Assembly (NCBI RefSeq): GCF_035621355.1 | Contig: NZ_CP141769.1 | Span: 248,001 to 312,000, forward strand | Reading direction: 5' to 3' | Length of the DNA stretch: 64,000 nucleotides | Source: Thiobacillus sp. SCUT-2 | GTDB taxonomy: Bacteria > Pseudomonadota > Gammaproteobacteria > Burkholderiales > Thiobacillaceae | Shown here: positions 1-10,509 of the stretch, one piece after another | Numbering within the stretch: position 1 is the first letter of the stretch | Layout of the letters: every line of letters begins with the position of its first letter | Notes under the pieces: model-generated | The model's input: only the letters and a program-made list of their open reading frames with translations | The model's database searches: none | Told to the model about the DNA's origin: nothing | Program-made: the position numbers and the translations under genes

Positions 1-2180
1 TGTTTCTGCGCCATCAGGATGTCGCCTTCGAGGCCGGCGCCCAGGGGAATGCCCGGATTGGCCTGTTGGACCTGCCGGGCCAGCGCCAGCGCCTCGTCAT
101 ACTGGCCCGTCTGCGTGTCCAGCAGGATCAGGGCCGTCTGGGCGTCCCGGAACCCGGGCTTGAGATCCAGCGCGCGCTTGAGCGAGGCACGCGCACCGAT
201 CTTGTCCTGGTTCAGGCTCTGGACGCTCGCGAGCCGCGCATAGGCGAGGGCGGAGCGCGGTGCCAGATTGACCAGGCTGTTGTAGGTGGCGAGGGCGTCG
301 GTTTTCCGGCCGATCGCCAGCTGCGTCGCACCGAGCAGGTCGAGAACATCGGGATTGCCCGGGTTGTTGGCCTGCGCCTTCTGGGCGACGGCCAGCGCCT
401 TGGCGGGATCCTTCGACTTCAAATGGTACGCCGTGAGCAGGCGGTACGGCTCCAGCAGCAGGGGCTTCGCCTGGATGGCCTTTTCCATCCACTTGACGTA
501 ATCCTTGGGCTTCCCGGCAAACATCGACAAGTCGGCAAGATTCATCATGGCGCCGGCGTTGTTCTTGTCGGCGGCCAGTATCTTCTCGAAGCGCGCGGCC
601 GCCGCCGCAGGATTCTTGTCGGCGAGATCGAGGTTGGCGAGGTTTTCGGCCGCGGGCAGGTAGGTCGGTAGCACCGCCAGGGCTGCCTCGAAGCTCTTGC
701 GTGCGTTGGCGACGTCCTTTTTGCCGAGATAGGCGCCGCCCTTCAGGTTGTACAGAAGCGGGTTGTTGGGCTGGGCCTTTTCCCAGGACGCGGCGGCAGC
801 CAGCGCCTTGTCATATTCCTTGCGCTGCAGGTAGGTCACGACCAGCATCGCGTCGGCCTTGACCTGTCGGGGATCCAGCGCAACGGCCGACTCCAGCGCC
901 GTAATTGCGCTGTCGACATCGCCGGCGCCCAGATGGGCGTAGGCCAGTCCCGTCCGCACCGTGGCATTCCTGGGTTCGGTGGCCGCGGCGCGGTCGAGGA
1001 ATTCGGTGGCTTTGCCGAAGTCCTTGGTCTGGCTGTAGGCGGTTCCGGCGAGTGCCAGCAGCAGCGGGTCATCGGGACGCTTGGCGAGCTGCGTGTTGAG
1101 GATGCGCAGGGCGTCCTGCGGCTGATTCAGCTTGAGCTTGGTCGCCGCGAGCACCGTGCTTGCATAGCCGTGGTCCGGGAATCGGGCAAGAAAGCGGGAC
1201 AGGTCCTGGTTGGCCTGCTCGTAGGCGCCGAGCGAGAACGAGACGGCGCCGGAGAGCAGGACACTTGGCATGTGGTCCGGCATGTTGCGCAGGATCTCCT
1301 GCAGTTCGCTGTCGGCCTGCCGGAACTTCTGCATGCGGAAATTCACCATGGCCTCGTTGTAGCGGACCCGGACATTGCCGGGATTGGCCTTGCGCGCCTC
1401 GTGCGCTTCGGCGGCCGCCTTTGCGAGATCGCCGTCCCGCAGGTACAGCCAGATGAGCCCGGAGGAGGCCTGGACATGGCCGCGATCGATGGATTCCGCC
1501 TTCAGGAAGGCGTCCTTCGCTGCCTGGGCATCGTTGCGGGCAAGCTCCAGATTTCCCAGCTGTGCCCATGTGTTCGCGTCGTTCGCGTCGATCTTCAAAC
1601 CGGCGTCGAGTTGCGCCTTGGCCTCGTCCAGCTTGTTGTGCGCCATCGAACAGACCGCGAGATCGCGGTAGGCGGGCGCATACGCCGCGTATGCCTGCCT
1701 GGCATCCTGGAACAGGCTGCACCCCTCATCCCAATGGCCCAGCCCGAGCTGCGCCTCGCCGCGCTGGCGCAGGATCTTGGCGCGGTTGATCGGCGACGTG
1801 TTCGGTCCGGCCTGGATCTGTGCCAGCGTTTCCTTGTAGTGCCCCTGGAGCAGCAGCGCTTCGCCGAGCAGGACCTTGATCGACTCATCGCCGACGCCGA
1901 GCGCGCGCGCGCGCTCCAGCTCCTTTTCGGCCTCGGCCCCCATCTTGCTTCTGACGTAGGTCTCCCCGAGCATCCATCTCGCCTGCGCGTTGTTCGGATC
2001 TTTCTGGATGGCGCTCTTGAGATCGATGATGCTCGCCTTGGTGTCGCCCTTCGCCTGCGCGGCCTTGGCGCGCTCGATGAGGTCCTCCGCCGTGGTATGC
2101 ATCAGCTTGTCGCAGCCCGGGAGGGCGACGGTGCCGAGCGTGGCGATGAGCAGCGCGGATGCGATGGGTCGGAGTTGCAT
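1..2180 (-). CDS. PEP-CTERM system TPR-repeat lipoprotein, PrsT-like (3' end outside window)
   Basis: The frame is open from an ATG at 2180 down to base 1 without a stop, so the C-terminus lies outside the window. The N-terminus is a lipoprotein signal (MQLRPIASALLIATLG, then LPGC with the lipobox cysteine near residue 23). About 700 residues of tandem tetratricopeptide repeats follow, with the usual A-x-x-x-L/A-x-P-x-x periodicity. This matches the large TPR lipoprotein family that accompanies the PEP-CTERM/exosortase exopolysaccharide system (PrsT). Members are presumed to be scaffolds at the membrane or periplasm; no enzymatic function is known. It begins 8 bases after the stop of a homologous TPR gene and is probably the last visible gene of the operon that starts at 9859. 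The family assignment is firm; the precise role is inferred. Confidence 0.85.
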   Translation of the reverse strand, partial: MQLRPIASALLIATLGTVALPGCDKLMHTTAEDLIERAKAAQAKGDTKASIIDLKSAIQKDPNNAQARWMLGETYVRSKMGAEAEKELERARALGVGDESIKVLLGEALLLQGHYKETLAQIQAGPNTSPINRAKILRQRGEAQLGLGHWDEGCSLFQDARQAYAAYAPAYRDLAVCSMAHNKLDEAKAQLDAGLKIDANDANTWAQLGNLELARNDAQAAKDAFLKAESIDRGHVQASSGLIWLYLRDGDLAKAAAEAHEARKANPGNVRVRYNEAMVNFRMQKFRQADSELQEILRNMPDHMPSVLLSGAVSFSLGAYEQANQDLSRFLARFPDHGYASTVLAATKLKLNQPQDALRILNTQLAKRPDDPLLLALAGTAYSQTKDFGKATEFLDRAAATEPRNATVRTGLAYAHLGAGDVDSAITALESAVALDPRQVKADAMLVVTYLQRKEYDKALAAAASWEKAQPNNPLLYNLKGGAYLGKKDVANARKSFEAALAVLPTYLPAAENLANLDLADKNPAAAAARFEKILAADKNNAGAMMNLADLSMFAGKPKDYVKWMEKAIQAKPLLLEPYRLLTAYHLKSKDPAKALAVAQKAQANNPGNPDVLDLLGATQLAIGRKTDALATYNSLVNLAPRSALAYARLASVQSLNQDKIGARASLKRALDLKPGFRDAQTALILLDTQTGQYDEALALARQVQQANPGIPLGAGLEGDILMAQK

Positions 2181-2188
2181 GGCTTCCC

Positions 2189-4960
2189 CTATCTCGAATT
2201 CAAGGTTTGCATGAGCGACAGGGCGGCCGGCTTCTGGCTGAAGTCGAGGCCGCTCTTGATGAGCTGATCCAGTTCCAGCCGAGCGCGCGCCGTATCGCCG
2301 CTCTTCGCGAGCGCGGCCGCGTAATGGTACTGGATGTCTCCGGCATCCGGCGCTTTGGTCAGCGCTTGCCGGAGGAGCTTGATGCCGCGCTCGGTCTGCC
2401 CGCGCTGGACCAGGATCCAGCCCAGCGTGTCCATGACGGTGGGGTTGTCGGGCTTGAGCTTGAGGGCCTGCTCGGCATACCCGAGCGCGCGGCCGTCATT
2501 CATTTCGGAAAGCGACCAGGCAAGATTGTTGAGCACGACCAGGTTGTCCGGCGCGCTCTTGTTCAAGACAAGATACTGTTCGGAGGCTGCCCTGTACTGG
2601 CTACGCTTGAGCAGGCTCTCCGCCAGGGCGGCGCGAACGCGGACATCCTGCGGATGGGTGGCGAGCCAGTCGGCGAGGTGCTTCTCGCCGGCTTCGGGAC
2701 GGCCGGCGGCGGTGAAGACCTCGAGCTCGCGAATCAGCAACGGCCCCGATGGAGCAAGGCGCTGGGCGCGGTCGTAGGCGCTCAGGGCGCCGGCATAGTC
2801 CTTGCGCGCATAGGCGGCATCCCCCTCAAGCGTGAAGCCGGCCGGCGAATCGGGCTTTTGCTTCTGGATCTGGCGGGCGATGGCGAGCGTGCTGTCGAAG
2901 TGCGTGCGCTGGATTTCGATTCCGCCCAGCATCAGTTGCGCCTCGAGGAAATCGGGCTGGATGCGCAGCGCGTCCTGCAGGTTCCGCGCCGCCCCATCGA
3001 GATCCTTCGCGGCGATTTGCGCGGCGGCGAGCTTGGCGAGCGGGGCCGGCTGGCGCGGCTGCAGTTCGACGAGCTTCTTGTAGCTTCCTTGCGCGTTGGG
3101 CATGTCGCCGAGCGCGAGTTGCGTGGCGCCGAGTAGATCCAGTGCGGCCGGGTCGTCTGGATGCGCGTCGACGGCCTCGCGCGCCATCGCGAGCGCCTTG
3201 TTCCGGTTTCCTTTCGCGAGGAGGTAGCGCGACAGGGCAAGGCGTGGCGCCAAAGCCTGTGGATGGACCGCGGCTGCCTTTTCCAGCCAGCTTACGTATG
3301 TCTTCTCGTCACGTCGGCGCAAGCCGAGATCGGCCAGCGCCAGCATCGCATTGAGGTTCTTCGGATCGGCCTTGAGGACGCTCTCGAAGCGTCCTGCCGC
3401 ATTTGCCGGCTGGCTGTCCGCGAGATCGAGCTGCGCGAGATTGGCTGCGGCCGGGAAGAATGCCGGTTCGAGCTTGACGGCCTGATCGAAGCTGTCGCGT
3501 GCGCGCGCCGTGTCGCGCTTGCCAAGATAGGCGGCGCCCCGGTAGTTCCACGTCGCCGCACCGGGGCCCTGCTTCTTTTCAAGCGCCGCGATGCTCGCCA
3601 GTGCGGCGTCGAACTGCTTGTCTTCGAGTTGACTGAGAATGATGACCGTACCCGCGCGGCTGCCACCCTCCATGCCGGCTGCGGCATGCAGGTCGGTCAT
3701 CGCGCGGCTGTCGCCCTGGGCGAGGCGGGAAATGCCGAGTTCGGTGCGAATGGCGGCGCTTGCGGGGTCGCGCTTCGCGGCTTCTTCGAAGTATGCCGAG
3801 GCCTTGGCGAAGTCCTTGCGCGCCAAGGCGATTTCCCCCGCCACGATCAGCACGCCGGGGTCCTGGGCGGCCGTCCGCAGCGCCGGTGCGAGGGTGCTCG
3901 CCGCGTCGTCCATGCGGCCCTGGCGCAATTGGGAGGCAGCCAGCATGCGCACGGCATACAGGTTGTTCGGGGTTGCCGCGACCACCTTGTTGAGATACGT
4001 CTCGGCCATTTGCGGATTGCCGAGGGCATATTCGATCGAGCCACCCAGCAGCAGCGCGGGCAGATAGTCCGGCGCAGCCTTCAGTACCGACGCAATCTCG
4101 TCGTGCGCGCGATCGGTGTGCTTCTCGCGGAAATCGATCAATGCCCGCGTGTAGCGTGCCTGTACGCTGCGGGGGCTGATCTTCAACGCAGAGTCGACCT
4201 CCTGTCGTGCGTCGTCCAGCTTGTTCTCCGTGATCGCGATCCCAGCCAGCGCCAGATGCGCGCCGCTGTGCATCGGATCGAGCCTGAGCACTTCGCGATA
4301 GACGGCCGCCGCCTCGGCGGGCTTGCCGGTGGTGCGCAGCACATCGCCCTTCAGCAAGAGGCTGTCGCGATGCCGGGGGTCGATGCGCAGCGTCTCGTCG
4401 AGTTCCTGCATGGCCTGGCCGGGGTCCTTGTCGGCCAGCGCGAGCTGCGCGAGTGCGAGATGAACGTCGGCATTGTCGGGCGCTGCCTGCAGTGCATGCT
4501 GCAGCGACTTGCGGGCATCATCCTTGCGCCCGACGCCCAGTTCGGCCGTGGCGCGCAGCGCCTGCAGCGTGATGCTGTCGGGGTCATTACCGGCTGCCGC
4601 GGGCAATTCGTCCAGCACGCGCTGGAAGGCACGCTGCCCCAGCAGCGCCCGCGCGATCATCGGATTGACGACGTTGGCGGCCATGCCGGCTTCGCGGGCG
4701 CGGCGGAATTCCTTCTCCGCACTGGCGAGGTCGAGCTGGGCGAGATAGAGCTTGCCCAGCTCGAAGCGGGCCTCGGCATTCCGCTCGTCCTTCGCGACCG
4801 CATTCTTCAGCTCGATCGTCGCCGTCTTGTAGTCGCCTGCCGCCAGCTTGGCACGGGCGTCCTTGAGCAGCTCCGCGCTGTCCTCGCCGCCGCACGCGAC
4901 GAGCAATCCTGCGGCGAGGATGAGGGCGGGCAGGGAACGCGCTGCAGGCACGGACGTCAT
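2189..4960 (-). CDS. prsT: PEP-CTERM system TPR-repeat lipoprotein PrsT
   Basis: Encodes 923 residues: a lipoprotein signal peptide (MTSVPAARSLPALILAAGLL, then VAC with the lipidated Cys near residue 23) followed by wall-to-wall TPR units. Length and architecture fit the PEP-CTERM TPR lipoprotein family PrsT, found only beside exosortase-type exopolysaccharide loci. An in-frame start 13 codons upstream (4999) is possible. I chose the ATG at 4960 because a GAGGAGAG ribosome-binding site lies just before it and the signal peptide then begins correctly. The gene starts 43 bases after prsR and is followed after 8 bases by a second TPR lipoprotein, so the two look like a tandem duplication in one transcription unit. 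Probable role: outer-membrane or periplasmic scaffold in exopolysaccharide or exosortase-substrate export (inference). Confidence 0.9.
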   Translation of the reverse strand: MTSVPAARSLPALILAAGLLVACGGEDSAELLKDARAKLAAGDYKTATIELKNAVAKDERNAEARFELGKLYLAQLDLASAEKEFRRAREAGMAANVVNPMIARALLGQRAFQRVLDELPAAAGNDPDSITLQALRATAELGVGRKDDARKSLQHALQAAPDNADVHLALAQLALADKDPGQAMQELDETLRIDPRHRDSLLLKGDVLRTTGKPAEAAAVYREVLRLDPMHSGAHLALAGIAITENKLDDARQEVDSALKISPRSVQARYTRALIDFREKHTDRAHDEIASVLKAAPDYLPALLLGGSIEYALGNPQMAETYLNKVVAATPNNLYAVRMLAASQLRQGRMDDAASTLAPALRTAAQDPGVLIVAGEIALARKDFAKASAYFEEAAKRDPASAAIRTELGISRLAQGDSRAMTDLHAAAGMEGGSRAGTVIILSQLEDKQFDAALASIAALEKKQGPGAATWNYRGAAYLGKRDTARARDSFDQAVKLEPAFFPAAANLAQLDLADSQPANAAGRFESVLKADPKNLNAMLALADLGLRRRDEKTYVSWLEKAAAVHPQALAPRLALSRYLLAKGNRNKALAMAREAVDAHPDDPAALDLLGATQLALGDMPNAQGSYKKLVELQPRQPAPLAKLAAAQIAAKDLDGAARNLQDALRIQPDFLEAQLMLGGIEIQRTHFDSTLAIARQIQKQKPDSPAGFTLEGDAAYARKDYAGALSAYDRAQRLAPSGPLLIRELEVFTAAGRPEAGEKHLADWLATHPQDVRVRAALAESLLKRSQYRAASEQYLVLNKSAPDNLVVLNNLAWSLSEMNDGRALGYAEQALKLKPDNPTVMDTLGWILVQRGQTERGIKLLRQALTKAPDAGDIQYHYAAALAKSGDTARARLELDQLIKSGLDFSQKPAALSLMQTLNSR

Positions 4961-5003
4961 GGTAAGGCTCTCCTCGTATCGTTGCGGGGCGGCCGACAAG
5001 GCC

Positions 5004-6352
<1,349 letters not shown>

Positions 6353-6356
<4 letters not shown>

Positions 6357-8440
6357 GCGGCGTCTCCTCCTCCAGCAGGTGCATTATGGTCCAGCGGCAG
6401 GCTGAGGCGGAAGTGGGTGCCGCGCCCCGGCACGCTGTCGACTTCGACGCTGCCCCCCAGGGCACGCAGCGTCTCGCGGCATTCGTACGCGCCGATGCCC
6501 ATGCCCGCGCCCTTGGTCGAATCGAACGGCTGGAACAAGCGGGTGCGAATGAAGTCGTCGTCCATGCCGCTGCCGCTGTCGATGACCTCGATCAGCGCAC
6601 GGCCGCCCTGCTCGCTGCCGCGCAGCGTCACCTGTCCGCTCGCCGGTGTGGCCTCCAGCGCGTTCTGCAGCAAATGGCCGATCGCACGTGCGAGCTGGTC
6701 GCGGTCGGCGCGTACGCGCAGCGATGACGACGGCAGTTCCACCGTCGGGCGCAGCTTGAAAGCCTGCTTGCTGGCTGCGGCCTCCTTCAGGACGTCGGCC
6801 AGCGGAACGGATTGTGCGACCGCCGTTTCGCTGCCGCGACGCAGCTGCGCGAGCACCTTGTTCATCCGGGTGACGGCGTTCTCCACCGTGTCGAGCATGT
6901 CCGCCTGGAACTCGGGCTTGTGCTTGTGCTTCTCGGCGTTCGCGAGCAGCAGGGACAGCTGCGCGACGAGGTTTTTCAGGTCGTGGATGACGAAGGTCGT
7001 GGTGCGGTTGAAGGACTCGAACTGGCGCGCCACGATCAGCTGGTTGGATGCGCGCATTTGCGCCAGGTGCGCCGCGGCCTGGCGGGCCGCCACCTTGAGC
7101 AGGTCGCTGACTTCCCAGTTGAAGCTGACGTTTCCCAGCGAATGCTTGAGGACGACGAAGCCGAGCAATTCGTCGTGCAGCATCAGCGGCACCACCAGCC
7201 AGGCATTTGCCGCGCTGCGCAACCACGCCGGCGGCTCGAGGTCGCCATAGAGGTCCGGGCGCACCTTCATTTCGTCGAGATCCACGACCCATTGCTTGTC
7301 TGCAAGCCAATGGATGAACGGGGAGGCGTCCGGCTCGATTCCCTGGATGTCGGCCCAGTTCCAGTGGCTGGCGCGCTGATAGCCGGCATGGCCCTCGCGC
7401 ATCCAGAGTGCGCCGCCCGGGCTTTCGAGCAATCGGGCAAGCGCCTCGACGGCCCGTTCGCACAACTGTTCGCCGGGCTTTCCTTCGGTGAGGGTGCGGG
7501 TGAACTTGAGCCACTCCTCGCGATAGTCGTAGCGGTAGCTGAAGAAGTGCTTCGACAGGAACACGCGCAGGCGCGCACGCAGCGTGCCGGAAAACATCAG
7601 CAGGATCAGCAGCATCGCGGCGGCGAAGACGAACACCGTCTGCATCACGTCGCCCCATGCGCCACCGAACAGGCGCAGGTAATAGCCGGCGCCGGCCATC
7701 AGCAGCAGATAGATCCCGGCTCCGAACAGGCTTGCGGTATGGAAGGCCATCCTGCGCGAAAGGCCGACCGGTGCGGCCCATTCGGGATTGCGGGCGGCGG
7801 AGACCGCGACCAGCGGCGTAACGAGCGCGGCCACGTAGCCGCGCGCGGCCCAGGCCTGTGCGTCCATTGCGTAGAACAGCGCCGCGTGGACGTAGAGATA
7901 GAAGTCGTAGACGAACAGCCCGCCCAGCCCGAGGCAGAGAAACTTGATTGCCCAGCGGTCTTCCGGCCGGGTGCTGCGATAGACCTGTTCGGTGAGCACC
8001 AGTCCCATGACGGTGAGCAGAACCAGCCCCATGTTGCCGGCCCAGACCGCCACCAGCGGGCGGCTCGGCGCGAGGCCGGGATACAGGCTTGCGACGAGCA
8101 GGTAGCCGACGAGGACGGTACTGGCGGCGCGGATGACGCGCAGGGGCGTGGGCAGGCGGGCGCCGGGCGGCAGGCGCAGGTGCAGGATGTAGAACATCAG
8201 GGCGAGCCAGGCACCGTCGCGGGCGACCTCGAAGGCGAGGCCGAGCCAGGGCTGGACCCCTCCCAGCGCGGTGAGCGCAAGCAACGCCCCCCATGCGGCG
8301 CTGATGCCGGTGGCGAGGACAAGCAGGCGTCCCTGGGGGCGTCGCCGCCAGCTGGCGACGATCAGGCCGGATAACGCGAAGTAGGCGAGGGCCGCCAGCC
8401 CATAGCCGACGGCGGCCAGGAGAAGCAGGGTGTCGGGCAT
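6353..8440 (-). CDS. prsK: PEP-CTERM system sensor histidine kinase PrsK
   Basis: Membrane histidine kinase of 695 residues. The N-terminal ~290 residues hold many hydrophobic helices, as in the MASE/7TM-like sensory half of PrsK. A GAF-like segment (about 300-460) follows, then the phospho-accepting His486 (VIHDLKN), the N box (LLQNALEATP) and G boxes (DSGSGMDD and GAGMGIGAY) of the HATPase domain. It should phosphorylate PrsR, whose gene overlaps its stop codon. The start at 8440 leaves a 24-base gap after the sugar-transferase gene and lacks a strong Shine-Dalgarno, which suggests translation from the polycistronic message. The signal it senses is unknown. Confidence 0.93.
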
Positions 8441-8464
8441 GGTCGGGTCGCGGCGCGTGCGTCC

Positions 8465-9859
8465 TCAGCGCACGCCTTTCCCCCAAAGCACGACCTGGGC
8501 GGTCTGGAACAGGATCATGAGGTCCAGAAACAGGCTGTGATTCTTGACGTAGTAGAGGTCGTATTGCAGCTTGTGCATGGCGTCCTCGTCGGAGGCGCCG
8601 TAAGGGTAGCGCACCTGCGCCCAGCCGGTGATGCCCGGCTTCACGGTGTGGCGGACGCCGTAATAGGGAATCTTCTGCGTGAGATCCTGCACGAAATAGG
8701 GGCGCTCCGGGCGCGGTCCGACGAAGCTCATGTCGCCCAGGAAGACATTGAAGATCTGCGGCAGCTCGTCGATGCGGGTACGGCGGATGAAGCGCCCGGT
8801 CAGGGTCACGCGGCTGTCGTTCTGGCCTGCCCAGCGCGGCTTGCCGTCCTTCTCGGCGTCGACGCACATGCTGCGGAACTTGAGGATGGTGAAGTTGCGG
8901 CAGCCCTGGCCGACCCGTTCCTGGCGATACAGGACGGGGCCCGGGCTTTCCAGCTTGATGAGGAGCGCCGCGATCGCCATGATCGGCAGGCATACGACGA
9001 GCATCGCGGCGCTCACCAGCAGGTCGAAGAGGCGCTTGGCGGTGTCCCGCAGCATGCCCTGGTGGAAGCCCTCGGACAGGATCATCCAGCTGGCGTTCAT
9101 CGAATCGAGCTGGAGATGACCATTCTCGCGCTCGAAGAAACTCGACAGTTCAAGCACGCGGATCCCGTTCAGCTTGCAGCGAAGCAGGTCCTGAACCGGC
9201 ATGCCGCCCCCGCGCCGGTCGCGCACGGCGAGAATGATTTCGCTGATCTGCAGCCGCTGGACCAGTTCGGGGAGCGGCTCGTCGGTGTCGAGAATACGGG
9301 CATGGTCGACGAAATGATGACTCCCGCCCATGGGCAGGTAGCCGACGACCTGGACGTTGCTGGTGCGCGAGCGCTTGGCCAGCATGGCCTCGATGTGGGC
9401 CGCCCGGCTGCCGGTGCCGATCACCAGGGTGCGCGTCTTGAGGGCGCCGACGCCGGCCCAGCGGATGAACAGCGCCCGGCTCAGCAAAATGCCCAGCAGG
9501 GCCAGGCCGAACGACAGCAGGAATGCCCCACGCCCGACCAGCAGGTCGGGAAAGAAATAGAACAGCAGGCTCATGGTGATGAGCCCGAGTCCGAAGCTCA
9601 GACCGAGGCGCTGGAGAAGGGCACGAATCCCCCCCTGCCATTCGAGGTCGTACAGGCCGCTGGCGGTCATCAGGCCGAGCATGACGATGGCGAAGGTCAG
9701 GGCCTTGGGCAAAAGCGGCGCGAGTTCCTTCGGGACCGTGTTTACGTCGAGAAAGCGCGCGCTCACCCCGGCATAGATCGAACCGCCGAGGATCAGCGCC
9801 TCGATCAGGACCAGCAGCAACAGGTTGAGCGGCACGTAGTGCCGGAAGAATCGAATCAC
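8465..9859 (-). CDS. Undecaprenyl-phosphate sugar transferase, exosortase/EPS-system type
   Basis: Polyprenyl glycosylphosphotransferase of 464 residues, expected to load the first sugar-phosphate onto undecaprenyl phosphate for exopolysaccharide synthesis at the inner membrane. It has four or five N-terminal transmembrane helices, a CoA-binding-like Rossmann segment (about 140-270) and, from about residue 275, the bacterial sugar transferase domain. Motifs in that domain include LFDLLVSAAML, LESPGPVLYRQERVG, LKFRSM, RIDELPQ and GPRPERP. It belongs to the TIGR03013/EpsB-type group associated with PEP-CTERM loci. The start codon is GTG (ATG is not available) preceded by GAAGGG. As the first gene of the leftward operon it carries a -24/-12 sigma-54 promoter candidate 36 bases upstream. 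Confidence 0.92.
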   Translation of the reverse strand: MIRFFRHYVPLNLLLLVLIEALILGGSIYAGVSARFLDVNTVPKELAPLLPKALTFAIVMLGLMTASGLYDLEWQGGIRALLQRLGLSFGLGLITMSLLFYFFPDLLVGRGAFLLSFGLALLGILLSRALFIRWAGVGALKTRTLVIGTGSRAAHIEAMLAKRSRTSNVQVVGYLPMGGSHHFVDHARILDTDEPLPELVQRLQISEIILAVRDRRGGGMPVQDLLRCKLNGIRVLELSSFFERENGHLQLDSMNASWMILSEGFHQGMLRDTAKRLFDLLVSAAMLVVCLPIMAIAALLIKLESPGPVLYRQERVGQGCRNFTILKFRSMCVDAEKDGKPRWAGQNDSRVTLTGRFIRRTRIDELPQIFNVFLGDMSFVGPRPERPYFVQDLTQKIPYYGVRHTVKPGITGWAQVRYPYGASDEDAMHKLQYDLYYVKNHSLFLDLMILFQTAQVVLWGKGVR

Positions 9860-9894
9860 GGCCCTTCACTCAAGCGGGAAGTTGGCACTTGTTC

Positions 9895-9912
9895 GAGCAT
9901 CTTCCATGCCAG
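9895..9912 (-). promoter_or_regulatory. Candidate sigma-54 promoter of the EPS/prs operon
   Basis: On the minus strand the sequence is CTGGCATGGAAGATGCTC. The invariant GG (9910-9909) and GC (9898-9897) are separated by exactly 10 bases, and the site matches YTGGCACG-N4-TTGCW except for one base in each element. The predicted transcript start near 9885 leaves a 25-base leader before the GTG at 9859. It lies upstream of the operon that encodes the sigma-54 activator PrsR itself. Confidence 0.6.
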
Positions 9913-9933
9913 ACATTGCCGCAATGCGAAGTG

Positions 9934-10509
9934 TCAAACGAGCGCCCGCACCTGGGGCAGGCGCAGCCGCCGGGGGCTTCCATCGGCCTGCAGCCGCTTC
10001 AGGTTGCGCAGCTCGGCGGCGGGGTAGACGAGCAGATCGACCCGCGCGCGGGGGTCGTCGATCGCGAAGCGGGGGTAGAGCCGCCCCCCGGCGTCGGCGG
10101 GACGGTATTCCCCCGCCTGGTAGGGGACGGGCATTCGCATCAGCAGGAATTCGAGGTCCTTCTGGTGGTCGGTGAAGAGTTGTAGGTTGATGTCGGCATG
10201 GGGTCCGGCCGTGCCGTTGAGCACGGGGCCGGTAAGGTGGGGGTCGAACGCGGCCAGTTGCTCCATGTACTCGATCGCAGTCTGCCGCAGCAGCATCAGC
10301 TGGGCCCGCGTTTCGTCGGTCTGGTAGATCGCCTGATAGCTGCGCAGCGCTTCTTCGATCTGCAGGTTGTCCGGCAGATTGCCGCTGTCGGATACACCCA
10401 GCTGGCGAGCCGCCTTGCGCTTGGCACTGCCGTAGTCGAGGCTGCCATCCTCGGCGAGCATGCGTGCGGCCGCGTGGGCGATGCGCCGCCGCAGGTCCTG
10501 ATGCTTCAT
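9934..10509 (-). CDS. Conserved nucleotidyltransferase-like protein of unknown function
   Basis: Encodes 191 residues starting at the ATG at 10509, which overlaps the PBP1A stop by 4 bases, so the two genes are cotranscribed. The N-terminus (MKHQDLRRRIAHAAARML) is a charged helix. The centre contains the segment HLTGPVLNGTAGPHADINLQ and the C-terminus ends in a predicted beta region (RVDLLVYPA). The protein resembles a betaproteobacterial family often annotated as nucleotidyltransferase or, misleadingly, as UDP-N-acetylmuramate-alanine ligase. It has none of the Mur ligase motifs. Coupling to a cell-wall synthase is suggestive, but I cannot assign a function. Confidence 0.7.
   Translation of the reverse strand: MKHQDLRRRIAHAAARMLAEDGSLDYGSAKRKAARQLGVSDSGNLPDNLQIEEALRSYQAIYQTDETRAQLMLLRQTAIEYMEQLAAFDPHLTGPVLNGTAGPHADINLQLFTDHQKDLEFLLMRMPVPYQAGEYRPADAGGRLYPRFAIDDPRARVDLLVYPAAELRNLKRLQADGSPRRLRLPQVRALV

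Noticed and set aside
9880..9900. Plus-strand TTGGCAC near 9890 as a second sigma-54 site
   Set aside because: The spacing to the next GC is 11 rather than 10 bases and no gene lies downstream on that strand.
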